DNA of 64,000 nucleotides from CAZAQV01 sp964487255 (GTDB lineage Bacteria; Myxococcota_A; Polyangia; Polyangiales; CAZAQV01), in assembly GCA_964487255.1 (NCBI GenBank), contig CAZAQV010000002.1:1-64000 (forward strand), read 5' to 3'. Position numbers and translations under genes: made by a program. Numbering within the stretch: position 1 is the first letter of the stretch; each line of letters opens with the position of its first letter. Below, piece after piece: positions 16,090 through 23,846 of this stretch. The notes under the pieces were generated by a model. That model ran no database searches. It saw only the letters and a program-made list of their open reading frames with translations, and was not told the origin of the DNA.

Positions 16090-17202
16090 ATGAGGTCCGC
16101 AGTTTGTACCGCTGTTTTGGCACTTTCGATCTTGGGTTGCGCCAATGCACCCAACTTCGACAAGGCCGAAGAGAACATCATCGATGGTGAGCTTTGTGGC
16201 GCTGACGAGCATCCCGAGGCTGTGGCAATCATTTACGAGCTGACCGTCAAGGGGACCGGTGGCGGTGGCGAGTTCAAGCTCCCCGCCTCACCGGGGTGCA
16301 CGGGCACCCTGATCGCGGAAGATGTGGTTCTGACAGCCGCGCATTGCATTGACGACGGCTACTTCGAACAGGAACTGCGCCGGTATGGGATGGAGCTGGT
16401 GCGCCAAGACTTCTACGTTGCGTTCGAACGCGAACTCAAAGTCATCGAAGGTGGCCTTGGCCCCGGCGGCGTCGAGCTTCCCGAAGATGCGATCAAGGTA
16501 AGCCAGACGCTCCAGCAGCAGAGCTTCAATATCAATGTGTTGCCATTTGGGACGATCGACATGAGCAAACCGTCCAACTGGTTCGACATCGGTCTCATGT
16601 ACCTCGACGAGGTCGCGGAAGGTCGACCCGTTGCGACGGTCCTCTCTCCGGACGAAGCCGAAATGATTGACGTCGATATTCCAGTACAAATGGTCGGTTG
16701 GGGCGCGAGCGAAGACCCGTGGAAGTCCACGACCGGCCAGGTCCCCAGCGGCACAAAGTACTGCGGCGAAAGTGCAATCTCCGACCTGAGTGCCTTCGAA
16801 ATCGTGACCGGCAGAAGCGGCGAGGCACGCAAATGCCACGGCGACTCGGGGGGGCCAACCTTTGTCACGCTAGAAGACGGCGACAAACACATTGTCGGCG
16901 TTGCCTCCCGGCTGGCGACACAAGACGGCTGCACCGGACACGTCATCGAGACACGCGCAGATGCTTGGTACGATTGGATCAACGAAGAACTCGACAAGGC
17001 CTGCGCCGACGAGCTCCGCCCCAGCTGCTTGCCGGTCGTCGAACCGGATCCAACGCTTGGGCCGGACGCCGGCATTGGGATGCCGGCCGAAATGGGCACA
17101 CCCAGCGCTGGCCGAGACGACAGCTGCCGCGTGGGCTCCGACCCAACGCCTATCATTTGGTTGAGCGCGGTGGGCCTCTTGCTCGGCGTCCGCCGACGCT
17201 GA
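16090..17202 (+). CDS. Secreted trypsin-like (S1) serine protease with MYXO-CTERM-like tail
   Basis: I place the start at the ATG at 16090, giving 370 residues with a lipoprotein-type signal (LSILGC, Cys17). The S1 catalytic triad is visible: His85 in LTAAHC, Asp166 in FDIGLMYLDE and Ser253 in HGDSGGP. The propeptide cleavage zone reads IIDGELCGADEHP. After the protease domain comes a Pro/Gly-rich linker and a C-terminal DDSC, hydrophobic helix (PIIWLSAVGLLLGV) and RRR, like the MYXO-CTERM sorting tail that anchors proteins at the myxobacterial cell surface. Having both a lipobox and such a tail is unusual; one may not be used. Target unknown. Confidence 0.85.
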   Translation: MRSAVCTAVLALSILGCANAPNFDKAEENIIDGELCGADEHPEAVAIIYELTVKGTGGGGEFKLPASPGCTGTLIAEDVVLTAAHCIDDGYFEQELRRYGMELVRQDFYVAFERELKVIEGGLGPGGVELPEDAIKVSQTLQQQSFNINVLPFGTIDMSKPSNWFDIGLMYLDEVAEGRPVATVLSPDEAEMIDVDIPVQMVGWGASEDPWKSTTGQVPSGTKYCGESAISDLSAFEIVTGRSGEARKCHGDSGGPTFVTLEDGDKHIVGVASRLATQDGCTGHVIETRADAWYDWINEELDKACADELRPSCLPVVEPDPTLGPDAGIGMPAEMGTPSAGRDDSCRVGSDPTPIIWLSAVGLLLGVRRR

Positions 17203-17208
17203 ATCCTC

Positions 17209-17286
17209 GGTTCTTCACGGCTCCGCTTCAAAACCAGCGATGTGCCGATAGCACATCGGGTTTCTCTCGCTGCGCACGTTCATCAC
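17209..17286 (+). repeat. Repeat family R1, copy 3 (compensated stem)
   Basis: A 78-bp diverged copy just after the protease stop, starting GGTTCTTCACGG and ending ACGTTCATCAC. The stem is GATGTGC (17239-17245), loop CGATA, GCACATC (17251-17257). Relative to copies 1 and 2 both arms changed at the matching position, so pairing is kept. It occupies about half of the 162-bp spacer before the YbjN-like gene. Confidence 0.8.
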
Positions 17287-17364
17287 GTCTGACGCCCGCT
17301 AAGCCACGAATCGGGTTCAAAGCGACCGATAGCCGAAGAACCCTGAATATTGTAGCGTTCGGGC

Positions 17365-17757
17365 ATGCGAACGCGCGAAGATCTTGAGGCGTACATTCAC
17401 CGCTGTGATTTGCCGAGCGAAGAGGTCGGCGAAAACCTCTGGGTGCTCAAAGACTCCACACAAGGCGAGAGTATCATCATCAGTTTGGCGGACTCACTCG
17501 TCCTATTTCGGATGAAAGTGATGGAACTGGAGGGAATCAAGAGCGAGCCCGAGTTGTTCAAGCGCCTGTTGTCGCTCAATGCCGAAGAGATGATCCACGG
17601 CTCGTATGGCATCGCGGACGGCGCCGTGGTCATCACGTGTGCGCTTAGGCTGACAAACCTCGACTACGATGAGTTTCTCGCGACGCTCGACGATTTCACG
17701 TTGGCGATCGGCAAACATTACCCCGAACTCAGCAAGTACCGCCCCGCCGAGGCTTAA
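17365..17757 (+). CDS. YbjN/CesT-like chaperone-fold protein upstream of pspA
   Basis: A 130-residue acidic protein with no membrane segment. Its alpha/beta pattern (LWVLKDSTQGESIIISLADSLVLFRMKVMEL, then ELFKRLLSLNAEEMIHGSYGIADGAVVITCAL) resembles the type III secretion chaperone fold shared by CesT and YbjN. It lies 16 bp ahead of pspA with no terminator, so the two genes are very likely one operon and the protein may act with PspA in membrane stress. No secretion genes are near it. The fold is an inference from pattern. Confidence 0.6.
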   Translation: MRTREDLEAYIHRCDLPSEEVGENLWVLKDSTQGESIIISLADSLVLFRMKVMELEGIKSEPELFKRLLSLNAEEMIHGSYGIADGAVVITCALRLTNLDYDEFLATLDDFTLAIGKHYPELSKYRPAEA

Positions 17758-17773
17758 GAGAGGAAGATCAATC

Positions 17774-18565
17774 ATGGGAATTTTCAGTCGTCTCGCCACG
17801 CTGCTCAAGAGCAACATCAACGACCTCATTTCGGGCGCCGAAGACCCGGCCAAGATGCTCGAGCAGATCATCCTCGAGATGAATCAGCAGCTGATCGAAG
17901 CAAAGAAACAAGTCGCCGTTGCGATCGCAGACGAAAAGAAGCTCCAGAAGCAGTTCGACCGCGAAGCCAAGACCGCCCAAGAGTGGGAGAAAAAGGCGAT
18001 GATGGCCGTGCGAGCAGGCGATGACGAGCTCGCGAAAGAAGCCCTGCAACGAAAGGGCGAGCACGACAACCTTGCCGCTGACTTTCAAGCGCAATGGGAG
18101 AAACAGCACGCGGCCGTAACTCAGCTCAAGACGGCCTTGCGTGCACTCAACCACAAAATCGAAGAAGCCAAGCGCAAAAAGAATGTGCTCATCGCCCGCC
18201 AACGTCGTGCCGAGGCCATGAAGAACATCCAAGAGACGATGAGTGGCCTCAAAGATGGCAGCGCATTCGAAGCCTTCGACCGCATGGCGCAGAAGATCGA
18301 TCAGACCGAAGCCGAAGCCGAGGCGTCGGCTGAACTCTCCGAGGAGTACACAGGCGACGTACTCAAGTACAAGTTCGACAAGCTTCAAGCGACCGCGGGT
18401 GCGGACAGCGAACTACTCGAACTGAAAAAGAAAATGGGCATGGTTCCAGAGGAGCAAGCGCCTGCCGTCGCCGCACGCGTCGACGAAGAAGTCAGCGAAG
18501 AAGACGCGGAGCTTGCAGAGCTTGAAGAGGCGCTCGCGGAATTAAAAAAACGCGAACTGGGGTGA
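17774..18565 (+). CDS. pspA: PspA/IM30 (Vipp1) family membrane-stress protein
   Basis: A 263-residue, almost fully helical protein. The N-terminal amphipathic helix (MGIFSRLATLLKSNINDLI) and the following GAEDPAKMLEQII pattern are typical of the PspA/IM30 family, which binds lipid membranes and forms ESCRT-III-like rods and rings. Long coiled coils fill residues about 25-190. The C-terminal tail is rich in Glu and Ala. I chose the ATG at 17774 because it gives the family N-terminus; AGGAAGATCA precedes it. Likely role: protection or repair of the inner membrane together with its neighbour. Confidence 0.92.
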   Translation: MGIFSRLATLLKSNINDLISGAEDPAKMLEQIILEMNQQLIEAKKQVAVAIADEKKLQKQFDREAKTAQEWEKKAMMAVRAGDDELAKEALQRKGEHDNLAADFQAQWEKQHAAVTQLKTALRALNHKIEEAKRKKNVLIARQRRAEAMKNIQETMSGLKDGSAFEAFDRMAQKIDQTEAEAEASAELSEEYTGDVLKYKFDKLQATAGADSELLELKKKMGMVPEEQAPAVAARVDEEVSEEDAELAELEEALAELKKRELG

Positions 18566-18572
18566 CGTTTTT

Positions 18573-18648
18573 GGCTCTTCGCTAGGGTTCCTGCGTAGCA
18601 ACGATTTTGCAGCTAGCAAAATCGGCTCCTCGAAACACCGCTCATCGC
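18573..18648 (+). repeat. Repeat family R1, copy 4
   Basis: A 76-bp diverged copy 7 bp after the pspA stop, starting GGCTCTTCGC and ending GCTCATCGC. The stem is GATTTTGC (18603-18610), loop AGCTA, GCAAAATC (18616-18623): 8 bp (9 with the flanking C and G) and still perfectly paired. It fills most of the 115-bp spacer to the GDPD gene. Confidence 0.8.
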
Positions 18649-18680
18649 AACTGCCTTCAAACACCGTTCATTGCGACACA

Positions 18681-19655
18681 ATGCTGACCAATCAAAGGCT
18701 CTTCTCCCTTGCCAGCCTGGCATCGATAGGTCACTTACTGATGGTGACTGGATGTGAGCATCGGCCCGAACGAAAGCCCGAGTCGATCGAGGTTCAGGGG
18801 CACCGGGGCGCGCGAGGCCTGTGGCCCGAAAACACGCTTGGGGGCTTTCTCAAAGCGGCGGCTCTTGGCGTGGACGTACTCGAACTCGACTGCGTGCTTA
18901 CCGCCGATGGCGTACCGGTCGTGCACCACGACTTGTACCTCAACCCCGACATCACGCGTCGCGACGGGCGTTGGCTACAGAAACCGGAAGCGGCGCTCAA
19001 GACCATGCCACTGGTCCAGGTCCAAGAAGTCGATGTTGGTGCGATACACCCAGGCAGCGAATACGCCCAGCGCTTCCCGTCGCAAGCCGCAGGTCATGAA
19101 AAAATACCTACGCTTCGCGAGGTATTGCGTGCCACCAAAGAGAAGTGGCCGCAGCTACGCTACAACATCGAGCTCAAGATCGATGCGCGTGACCGTGAAG
19201 GCTCGGCTGATCCGCGCACGCTCGCATCCGCGGTGATTTCCGTCGTGCAAGAGGAAGGGCTTGCGGAGCGCGTCACGATTCAGTCGTTCTTGTTCGAGGC
19301 GCTCGAAATCGCCGGCAAGCTGGCACCCAATATCGGGCGTGCATGCCTGACCTCTGAAAACCGCTCGTACGATACCGTGCTGCGTGGCCAACGCTCTCCT
19401 TGGACGGGACGCAACGTGCTGTCGTTCGGAGGGCATACGCCGCGCATCGTGCATGACGCCGGCTGTTCGATCTGGAGCCCCGCACATCGCGACGTGACCT
19501 CACAAGACCTCCAAGAGGCCCACAGACTCGGGCTGCAGGTCATCGTTTGGACGGTAAATCGTCCCGTCGACATCGATCGCGTGATCACCCTGGGTGTCGA
19601 TGGAATCATATCCGACTATCCCGACCGCGTACTCAAGCGACTCGGTCGCCGCTAG
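18681..19655 (+). CDS. Glycerophosphodiester phosphodiesterase, lipoprotein
   Basis: A 324-residue protein with a lipobox (MVTGC, Cys at about 25) and a complete GDPD TIM-barrel domain. The catalytic HRGARGLWPENTLGGF (about 41-56) and ELDCVLTADGVPVVHHD (about 72-88) contain the His/Glu/Asp residues of the family, and VIVWTVNRPVDIDRVI plus GVDGIISDYPD end the barrel. It hydrolyses glycerophosphodiesters to glycerol-3-phosphate and an alcohol, probably in the periplasm or at the outer membrane. The ATG is preceded by repeat copy 4. The stop overlaps that of the convergent TPR gene by 4 bp. Confidence 0.88.
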   Translation: MLTNQRLFSLASLASIGHLLMVTGCEHRPERKPESIEVQGHRGARGLWPENTLGGFLKAAALGVDVLELDCVLTADGVPVVHHDLYLNPDITRRDGRWLQKPEAALKTMPLVQVQEVDVGAIHPGSEYAQRFPSQAAGHEKIPTLREVLRATKEKWPQLRYNIELKIDARDREGSADPRTLASAVISVVQEEGLAERVTIQSFLFEALEIAGKLAPNIGRACLTSENRSYDTVLRGQRSPWTGRNVLSFGGHTPRIVHDAGCSIWSPAHRDVTSQDLQEAHRLGLQVIVWTVNRPVDIDRVITLGVDGIISDYPDRVLKRLGRR

Positions 19656-20782
19656 CTGCCACCGCGCGAGGGCGTCATCAGTACGCGCCGGCGCAACTGC
19701 CGCAGCGCTTCGCGGTCGCCTTGGACTGTCGCAGACGGCATCGGCGAACGCGGAATGAGAAGCACCAATCGATGCGCACTCACCAACACGTGCTCTTCGT
19801 CGACCTCACCGTGCGCGAGGTTGGCGTTTGCCAGCGCACGTAGGCCGTCGTCGAGTTGGGCCAGTAACGCACCGACTCGCGCGAGCTGCTCGCCCCGCGA
19901 AAGCGAGCTCAGAAGAACCCCCTGGGGAGACTCGATCACCGCATGCTCATCGGTGAGGTCGTAGACTTGCTGCACGTTCGGGTGCACGACACGTGCGTAA
20001 GCAAGCAGCTGCTCACGACGGCTCGCACCCACAAAAAACTCCTCGTCACAAGCCCGACGAAGCCAGCGGTCGTAAAGCCTCGACGAATTGCCGAGAGCAA
20101 GGTAGCGGATCCCGTGTAGGGTCGAAGTGCCCGAACCGCCCAGCCGGGCCTCGACGCCTTCCGCGGCCCGATCCAATCCAACCTGACGCAAGCAACGCGC
20201 AATCAGTCGCTGCTGCTTGGCGTAGAGTGGGTCCGGTACTCGCTCTGCCTGCACAAGCTCCAGCGCCTTTTGATAACGCCCGAGCGCGAAGAGCGCCTGA
20301 CCCAACCCGAGCGTCACCTCCGGGTCCGGTTCGAGTTTATAGGACCGAGCAAGCATCTCCGCTGCCTCGCGGGCGCGTCCGCGTGTGACTAACAACTTGG
20401 CCGCCATCAGCGGCCTTCCGGCTGCCGAAAAATGGCGGGCCGCACCCGACAAGTCCTCAGACCAGAGACAGAAATATGCGGCGTCCTCGTGTCGTCCGCG
20501 ACGGCTGGCGAAGTCGATGAGCTGTTCGAAGACCTGCAAGTCCGGTGCTTGCTCAAGCATGTCGCGTAACTCGCCACAGGCCTTCGCGTCTTTCGCCTCG
20601 ACTGCATACCGGTAGGCGTCGACCACGTGCCCGGCATGTCGCGCGAGTTCGAGGGCCCCCGCAAAGTCCCAGACCTCCGCCAAGAGCCTCGCAGCCGCGG
20701 CCGTCTCACCGCGACTAGAAAGCAATGCCGCTGCTTCTCGATAACGACCCGCTGCCTTCAGCTCATGGATTTCGCTCTGCAT
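19652..20782 (-). CDS. TPR-like protein with C-terminal degenerate protein-kinase-like region
   Basis: 376 residues with no signal peptide. Residues about 1-230 are helical repeats of TPR type (GRYREAAALL, RHEDAAYFCLWSEDLSGAARHF, GRAREAAEMLARSYKLEPDPEVTLGLGQALF). Residues about 250-360 recall the small and large lobe layout of Ser/Thr kinases: VVHPNVQQVYDL, then a hinge-like AVIESPQGVLLSSL, then LANANLAHGEVDEEHVLV in the place of the HRDLKPENILL loop. The catalytic Asp is replaced, so this would be a pseudokinase. It is the last gene after rnc and the YcbK-like gene (7-bp gap), likely one operon. The kinase relation is my inference. Confidence 0.55.
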   Translation of the reverse strand: MQSEIHELKAAGRYREAAALLSSRGETAAAARLLAEVWDFAGALELARHAGHVVDAYRYAVEAKDAKACGELRDMLEQAPDLQVFEQLIDFASRRGRHEDAAYFCLWSEDLSGAARHFSAAGRPLMAAKLLVTRGRAREAAEMLARSYKLEPDPEVTLGLGQALFALGRYQKALELVQAERVPDPLYAKQQRLIARCLRQVGLDRAAEGVEARLGGSGTSTLHGIRYLALGNSSRLYDRWLRRACDEEFFVGASRREQLLAYARVVHPNVQQVYDLTDEHAVIESPQGVLLSSLSRGEQLARVGALLAQLDDGLRALANANLAHGEVDEEHVLVSAHRLVLLIPRSPMPSATVQGDREALRQLRRRVLMTPSRGGS

Positions 20783-20789
20783 CTGCGCC

Positions 20790-21695
20790 CTACTCTTGGG
20801 TTTCTATGACCAGGGGATCGAGCGACACAAGGTCGCCCTCAGACTCGGGCACCTCTTCCGGTGTGGAGCCCTCCACCAAATCGGCGACAGCAATCTCGCC
20901 GCGCTTGCGCGCCTGGGCGTCGTTCTTTGCCCGCTGCTCCGCCAAGATCGGTTTCGGGCGTTGCGCCGACCCTGGAAGAGAAAAGTCGCGCCAATAATAG
21001 CTCCTTGAGCGCACGTCGATGTGAACAAACCCACTGCGTGGATAGATGCCCACGCCAACGAAACCCTGCTTTCGGAAAAACCGTGCAAGACGACCGTTGC
21101 TCACGCCGGGCAAGACGATGTCCATCGCGCGTCCCTGCGCGTGTCGACTTGTGGAGCGTGCCTCGCGATAACCGCTTATGACTTGCACGTAGGGCGCACG
21201 GAATCGCAAGGTCGCCCGATAGACGAGCTCGAGAAGGCGAGGGTGTACCTCATGCGTAGCGCCATCTTGCTTGTTGGCGAGCGCTTCCTCGGCAAGTTTG
21301 CACTGCTCGACGGAAAACGTGCCGTCTGGGTTAGGGATGAGTTCGACGCTCATCGGCTTGTATATCCGTCGAAGCACGAGAGGCGGAGGGTCTTGCTTGC
21401 GCCACGCGCGAATCACGCTCCGTGGTGCACGCGTGTGCCAACGTCGCACCATCTTGCGATAGGCCGAGCTCACGCGAGGTCTGCGTGCACGTCGGCGTTT
21501 GCGCTTGGCTCTGTTTCGCGCGAAACGCTTCTTGGCTCGGCTCTTGCGCGCCGCCGCGGGCTTGCTCTTCTTGGCATGATTGGATCTGCCCTCTCGCGGT
21601 TTCGCGTGCGCCTTATCTTGCGCAGCAGCCTCGGGCGGTGCGGCAACCATGCCACAAAGGGAAATCGACAGCACGAAGATGACGGCCCGAATCAA
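20790..21695 (-). CDS. YcbK-like (DUF882/peptidase M15-fold) secreted peptidase
   Basis: 301 residues. A signal peptide (about 1-25) is followed by a very basic Lys/Arg stretch (about 30-75) and then a DUF882/YcbK domain. The zinc-site motifs are seen: SGYREARSTSRHAQGRAMDI (SxHxxGxAxD) and GFVHIDVR, with YYWRDFSLPG closing the domain. Relatives are D,D- or L,D-carboxypeptidase-like enzymes of peptidoglycan. The basic region might hold it to negatively charged cell wall. The C-terminal tail is acidic. Its ATG overlaps the rnc stop by 4 bp (translational coupling). Confidence 0.8.
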   Translation of the reverse strand: MIRAVIFVLSISLCGMVAAPPEAAAQDKAHAKPREGRSNHAKKSKPAAARKSRAKKRFARNRAKRKRRRARRPRVSSAYRKMVRRWHTRAPRSVIRAWRKQDPPPLVLRRIYKPMSVELIPNPDGTFSVEQCKLAEEALANKQDGATHEVHPRLLELVYRATLRFRAPYVQVISGYREARSTSRHAQGRAMDIVLPGVSNGRLARFFRKQGFVGVGIYPRSGFVHIDVRSRSYYWRDFSLPGSAQRPKPILAEQRAKNDAQARKRGEIAVADLVEGSTPEEVPESEGDLVSLDPLVIETQE

Positions 21696-22432
21696 CGCCC
21701 ACCTCCGTCGGTATCGGGCACAAGCTGCTCATCGCTTAGTTGCATGGCGAGCCTTGCCGCACGTTGAGAGGCCGCAGCCTTACTTCGCCCTTCTCCCTCC
21801 GCCACGCTACGCGACGCGACAACCACCTCGATGACAAAGCGCTTATCGTGCTCGGGCCCTTCACTGCGAACCAGCCGGTAGGTTGGTGGCGTGTCGCCCA
21901 GTCGCTGCACGCGCTCCTGCAAACTCGACTTGTAGTCGCTCGCGTCTTCCTGCAGTTCGGACATCGGTCCCACAAAGAGTCGACGTACAACCTCCGCGCT
22001 GGCTTCAGTTCCGCCGTCTACGCGGACCGCACCGATCAATGCTTCGAGCGCACTGGCAAGTAATCTCGGCTTTTTTTGGCCTCCCGTTTGAAGTTCGCCA
22101 CGGCCTAGACGAAGCAGCGGACCAAGGTCGAGTCCGGTTGCGATCGCGCATAGCGCTTCTTCGCGCACCAGCGCGGCGCGAAAACGTGTCAGCGTGCCTT
22201 CGGTGGCCTCAGGATAAGCGTCGAACAGCATCGCCGAGACGTGGTCGTCGATGACGGCATCGCCGAGGAACTCAAGTCGTTCGTTGTGATCTTCGCTCTT
22301 CACCTCGTTCGCGTACGACCGGTGTGTGAGCGCACGGTGCAACAAAGCGAGCTTCTCGAAGCGGTAACTCAGCTTCTCCTGCAATGCCTCTAGTGCACGC
22401 GCGAACACCTTGGGATCGGAAGCGTCGCTCAC
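21692..22432 (-). CDS. rnc: Ribonuclease III
   Basis: 246 residues, normal length. The RNase III signature NERLEFLGDAVI is at about residues 42-53, followed by GTLTRFRAALV and the catalytic Glu in ALEALIGAV. The C-terminal double-strand RNA-binding domain (SSLQERVQRLGDTPPTYRLV ... GRSKAAASQRAARLAM) is complete. It processes rRNA precursors and structured mRNAs. The usual partner era does not follow here; instead a YcbK-like peptidase overlaps its stop. Confidence 0.95.
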   Translation of the reverse strand: MSDASDPKVFARALEALQEKLSYRFEKLALLHRALTHRSYANEVKSEDHNERLEFLGDAVIDDHVSAMLFDAYPEATEGTLTRFRAALVREEALCAIATGLDLGPLLRLGRGELQTGGQKKPRLLASALEALIGAVRVDGGTEASAEVVRRLFVGPMSELQEDASDYKSSLQERVQRLGDTPPTYRLVRSEGPEHDKRFVIEVVVASRSVAEGEGRSKAAASQRAARLAMQLSDEQLVPDTDGGGR

Positions 22433-22462
22433 GCTTTAAGCATACCACGCAGAGCGCTAGGG

Positions 22463-23200
22463 CTAGGCGCGACTACGTGGATACCGCCAGAGTCGAACCG
22501 TCACCCCTACGAGCACGAACGCCACCAGAACGAGAAAGTGGCCGGTGAGTAGATGACCACGCTCGGTCACAGGGCAATGCAACTGCAAAACGACATTGCC
22601 GACAAGGCCACCTGCGGCCCCGGCGAGCACGGCGGAGAGTACCGCCCCACGGTCGAGTTGCCGAACGAATGCAAAGATTGGAATCGACAGAAGGGTGCCA
22701 AATGCAAAGCAGCCACCCGCTGAGCCAACCATGGTGGATTCTACCTGAGGGAGTACACAAAGAATGAAGGTGCACGAGGTCGCAAAACCGATTGCAGCCC
22801 AGCATTTGGCGTGTGACCACGCGGGCACGTGTAGCGGTTTGAGCGCGACCCAAGCGCATAGCCCAGCGAGACCCAACAGCGCTCCGACGTGAAGGGCCAT
22901 CCGAACCACGGGGTAGGTTCCGATGTCTGCGCGCGGGGCAAGCGGCCCCGCGATCATCACGATGACAGCGATCACACTCAGCGCAATCGCTCGGCGTACC
23001 CATGTAGGCTGACTTTTGAGCTTGGATAGCGGCTGACTGTCTTCAGCCTCGATTCGTTCAAACACCCCAGCAAACGCAACCTCGGCATCGAGTGGGGGCT
23101 GCGCGCGGTCGAAGTCGTCGCCGATCGGGCCCAGCTCCTCGCTGAACTCGGCGATCCCTTCCACCACCGCATCGGGCGTATTGTTCGAAATGCGAGTCAT
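22463..23200 (-). CDS. Putative NrsF-like (DUF1109) anti-sigma factor
   Basis: 245 residues: about 70 soluble N-terminal residues, then six membrane segments. The last helices contain GAAGGLVGNVVLQLHCPVTERGHLLTGHF, similar to the conserved Cys-plus-polar motif of DUF1109/NrsF anti-sigma factors. The gene overlaps the ECF sigma gene upstream by 4 bp, the classic arrangement for a sigma factor and the membrane protein that holds it inactive. The six-helix type differs from ZAS-domain anti-sigma factors; no zinc HxxxCxxC motif is seen. Signal sensed is unknown. Confidence 0.75.
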   Translation of the reverse strand: MTRISNNTPDAVVEGIAEFSEELGPIGDDFDRAQPPLDAEVAFAGVFERIEAEDSQPLSKLKSQPTWVRRAIALSVIAVIVMIAGPLAPRADIGTYPVVRMALHVGALLGLAGLCAWVALKPLHVPAWSHAKCWAAIGFATSCTFILCVLPQVESTMVGSAGGCFAFGTLLSIPIFAFVRQLDRGAVLSAVLAGAAGGLVGNVVLQLHCPVTERGHLLTGHFLVLVAFVLVGVTVRLWRYPRSRA

Positions 23201-23817
23201 CGGCTCCCCACCTTGTCCTGTGTATGCGCGAGGTCGGCGAATGTTTCATCTTTCGCTAGTATTTCCTTGAGCTTTGCGTATGCACGGTGTGCGCGAACGC
23301 GCGTGGTTCCCTCGGAAAGACCCAAGATTTTAGCGACTTCAGTGAATGGTTTCTCATCGAACCAATGCAACACCACAACCTGGCGCTGCCCCTCTGGCAG
23401 CAGCGAAAGCGCGTCACGCAATCCTTGAACCCGTGCTGCTCGCTCCATCGGTAGCTCCTTAGGCTCGATGGCACCGATATGTTCCGCTTCCAACGTCTGC
23501 TCAGCACGCCGAGTTCTCTTGCGGTAGTGCTGGCGAACGATATTCATCGCTATCGTAAAGACCCACGGGCGCAGCGGTTTTGACGGATTGTAGTCCTTGC
23601 GAGCGCGATGGAGCTGGAAGAAGGTCTGCTGGATCACCTCTTTCGTGAGCGGCTCGGAGCGCGTGTAACGAATGGTCAGACGGGTCAACATCGGCAAGTA
23701 GCGGTCGAAAAGCACTCGAAAAGCCGCATGATCACCCTGGCAGTAGGCTTGCATCAGCGCCTCGTCGCTGCGTGCATCCTCATGTGCGCCCCCGCCCACG
23801 GACGAGCTATCCCGCAA
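23197..23817 (-). CDS. ECF-family RNA polymerase sigma factor
   Basis: 206 residues with region 2 (ALMQAYCQGDHAAFRVLFDRY, RPWVFTIAMNIVRQHYRKR) and region 4 (LSLLPEGQRQVVVLHWFDEKPFTEVAKILGLSEGTTRVRAHRAYAKL). Only sigma2 and sigma4 are present, as in group 4 (ECF) factors. It should direct transcription of an envelope-stress-type regulon and be controlled by the overlapping anti-sigma gene. The start at 23817 is a TTG; a GTG at 23799 is an alternative. It is divergent from the Ser/Thr kinase with only 29 bp between starts, so both share one control region. Confidence 0.92.
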   Translation of the reverse strand: MRDSSSVGGGAHEDARSDEALMQAYCQGDHAAFRVLFDRYLPMLTRLTIRYTRSEPLTKEVIQQTFFQLHRARKDYNPSKPLRPWVFTIAMNIVRQHYRKRTRRAEQTLEAEHIGAIEPKELPMERAARVQGLRDALSLLPEGQRQVVVLHWFDEKPFTEVAKILGLSEGTTRVRAHRAYAKLKEILAKDETFADLAHTQDKVGSR

Positions 23818-23846
23818 TGCGACCCCAACGTCAATGAGGTGCTACG

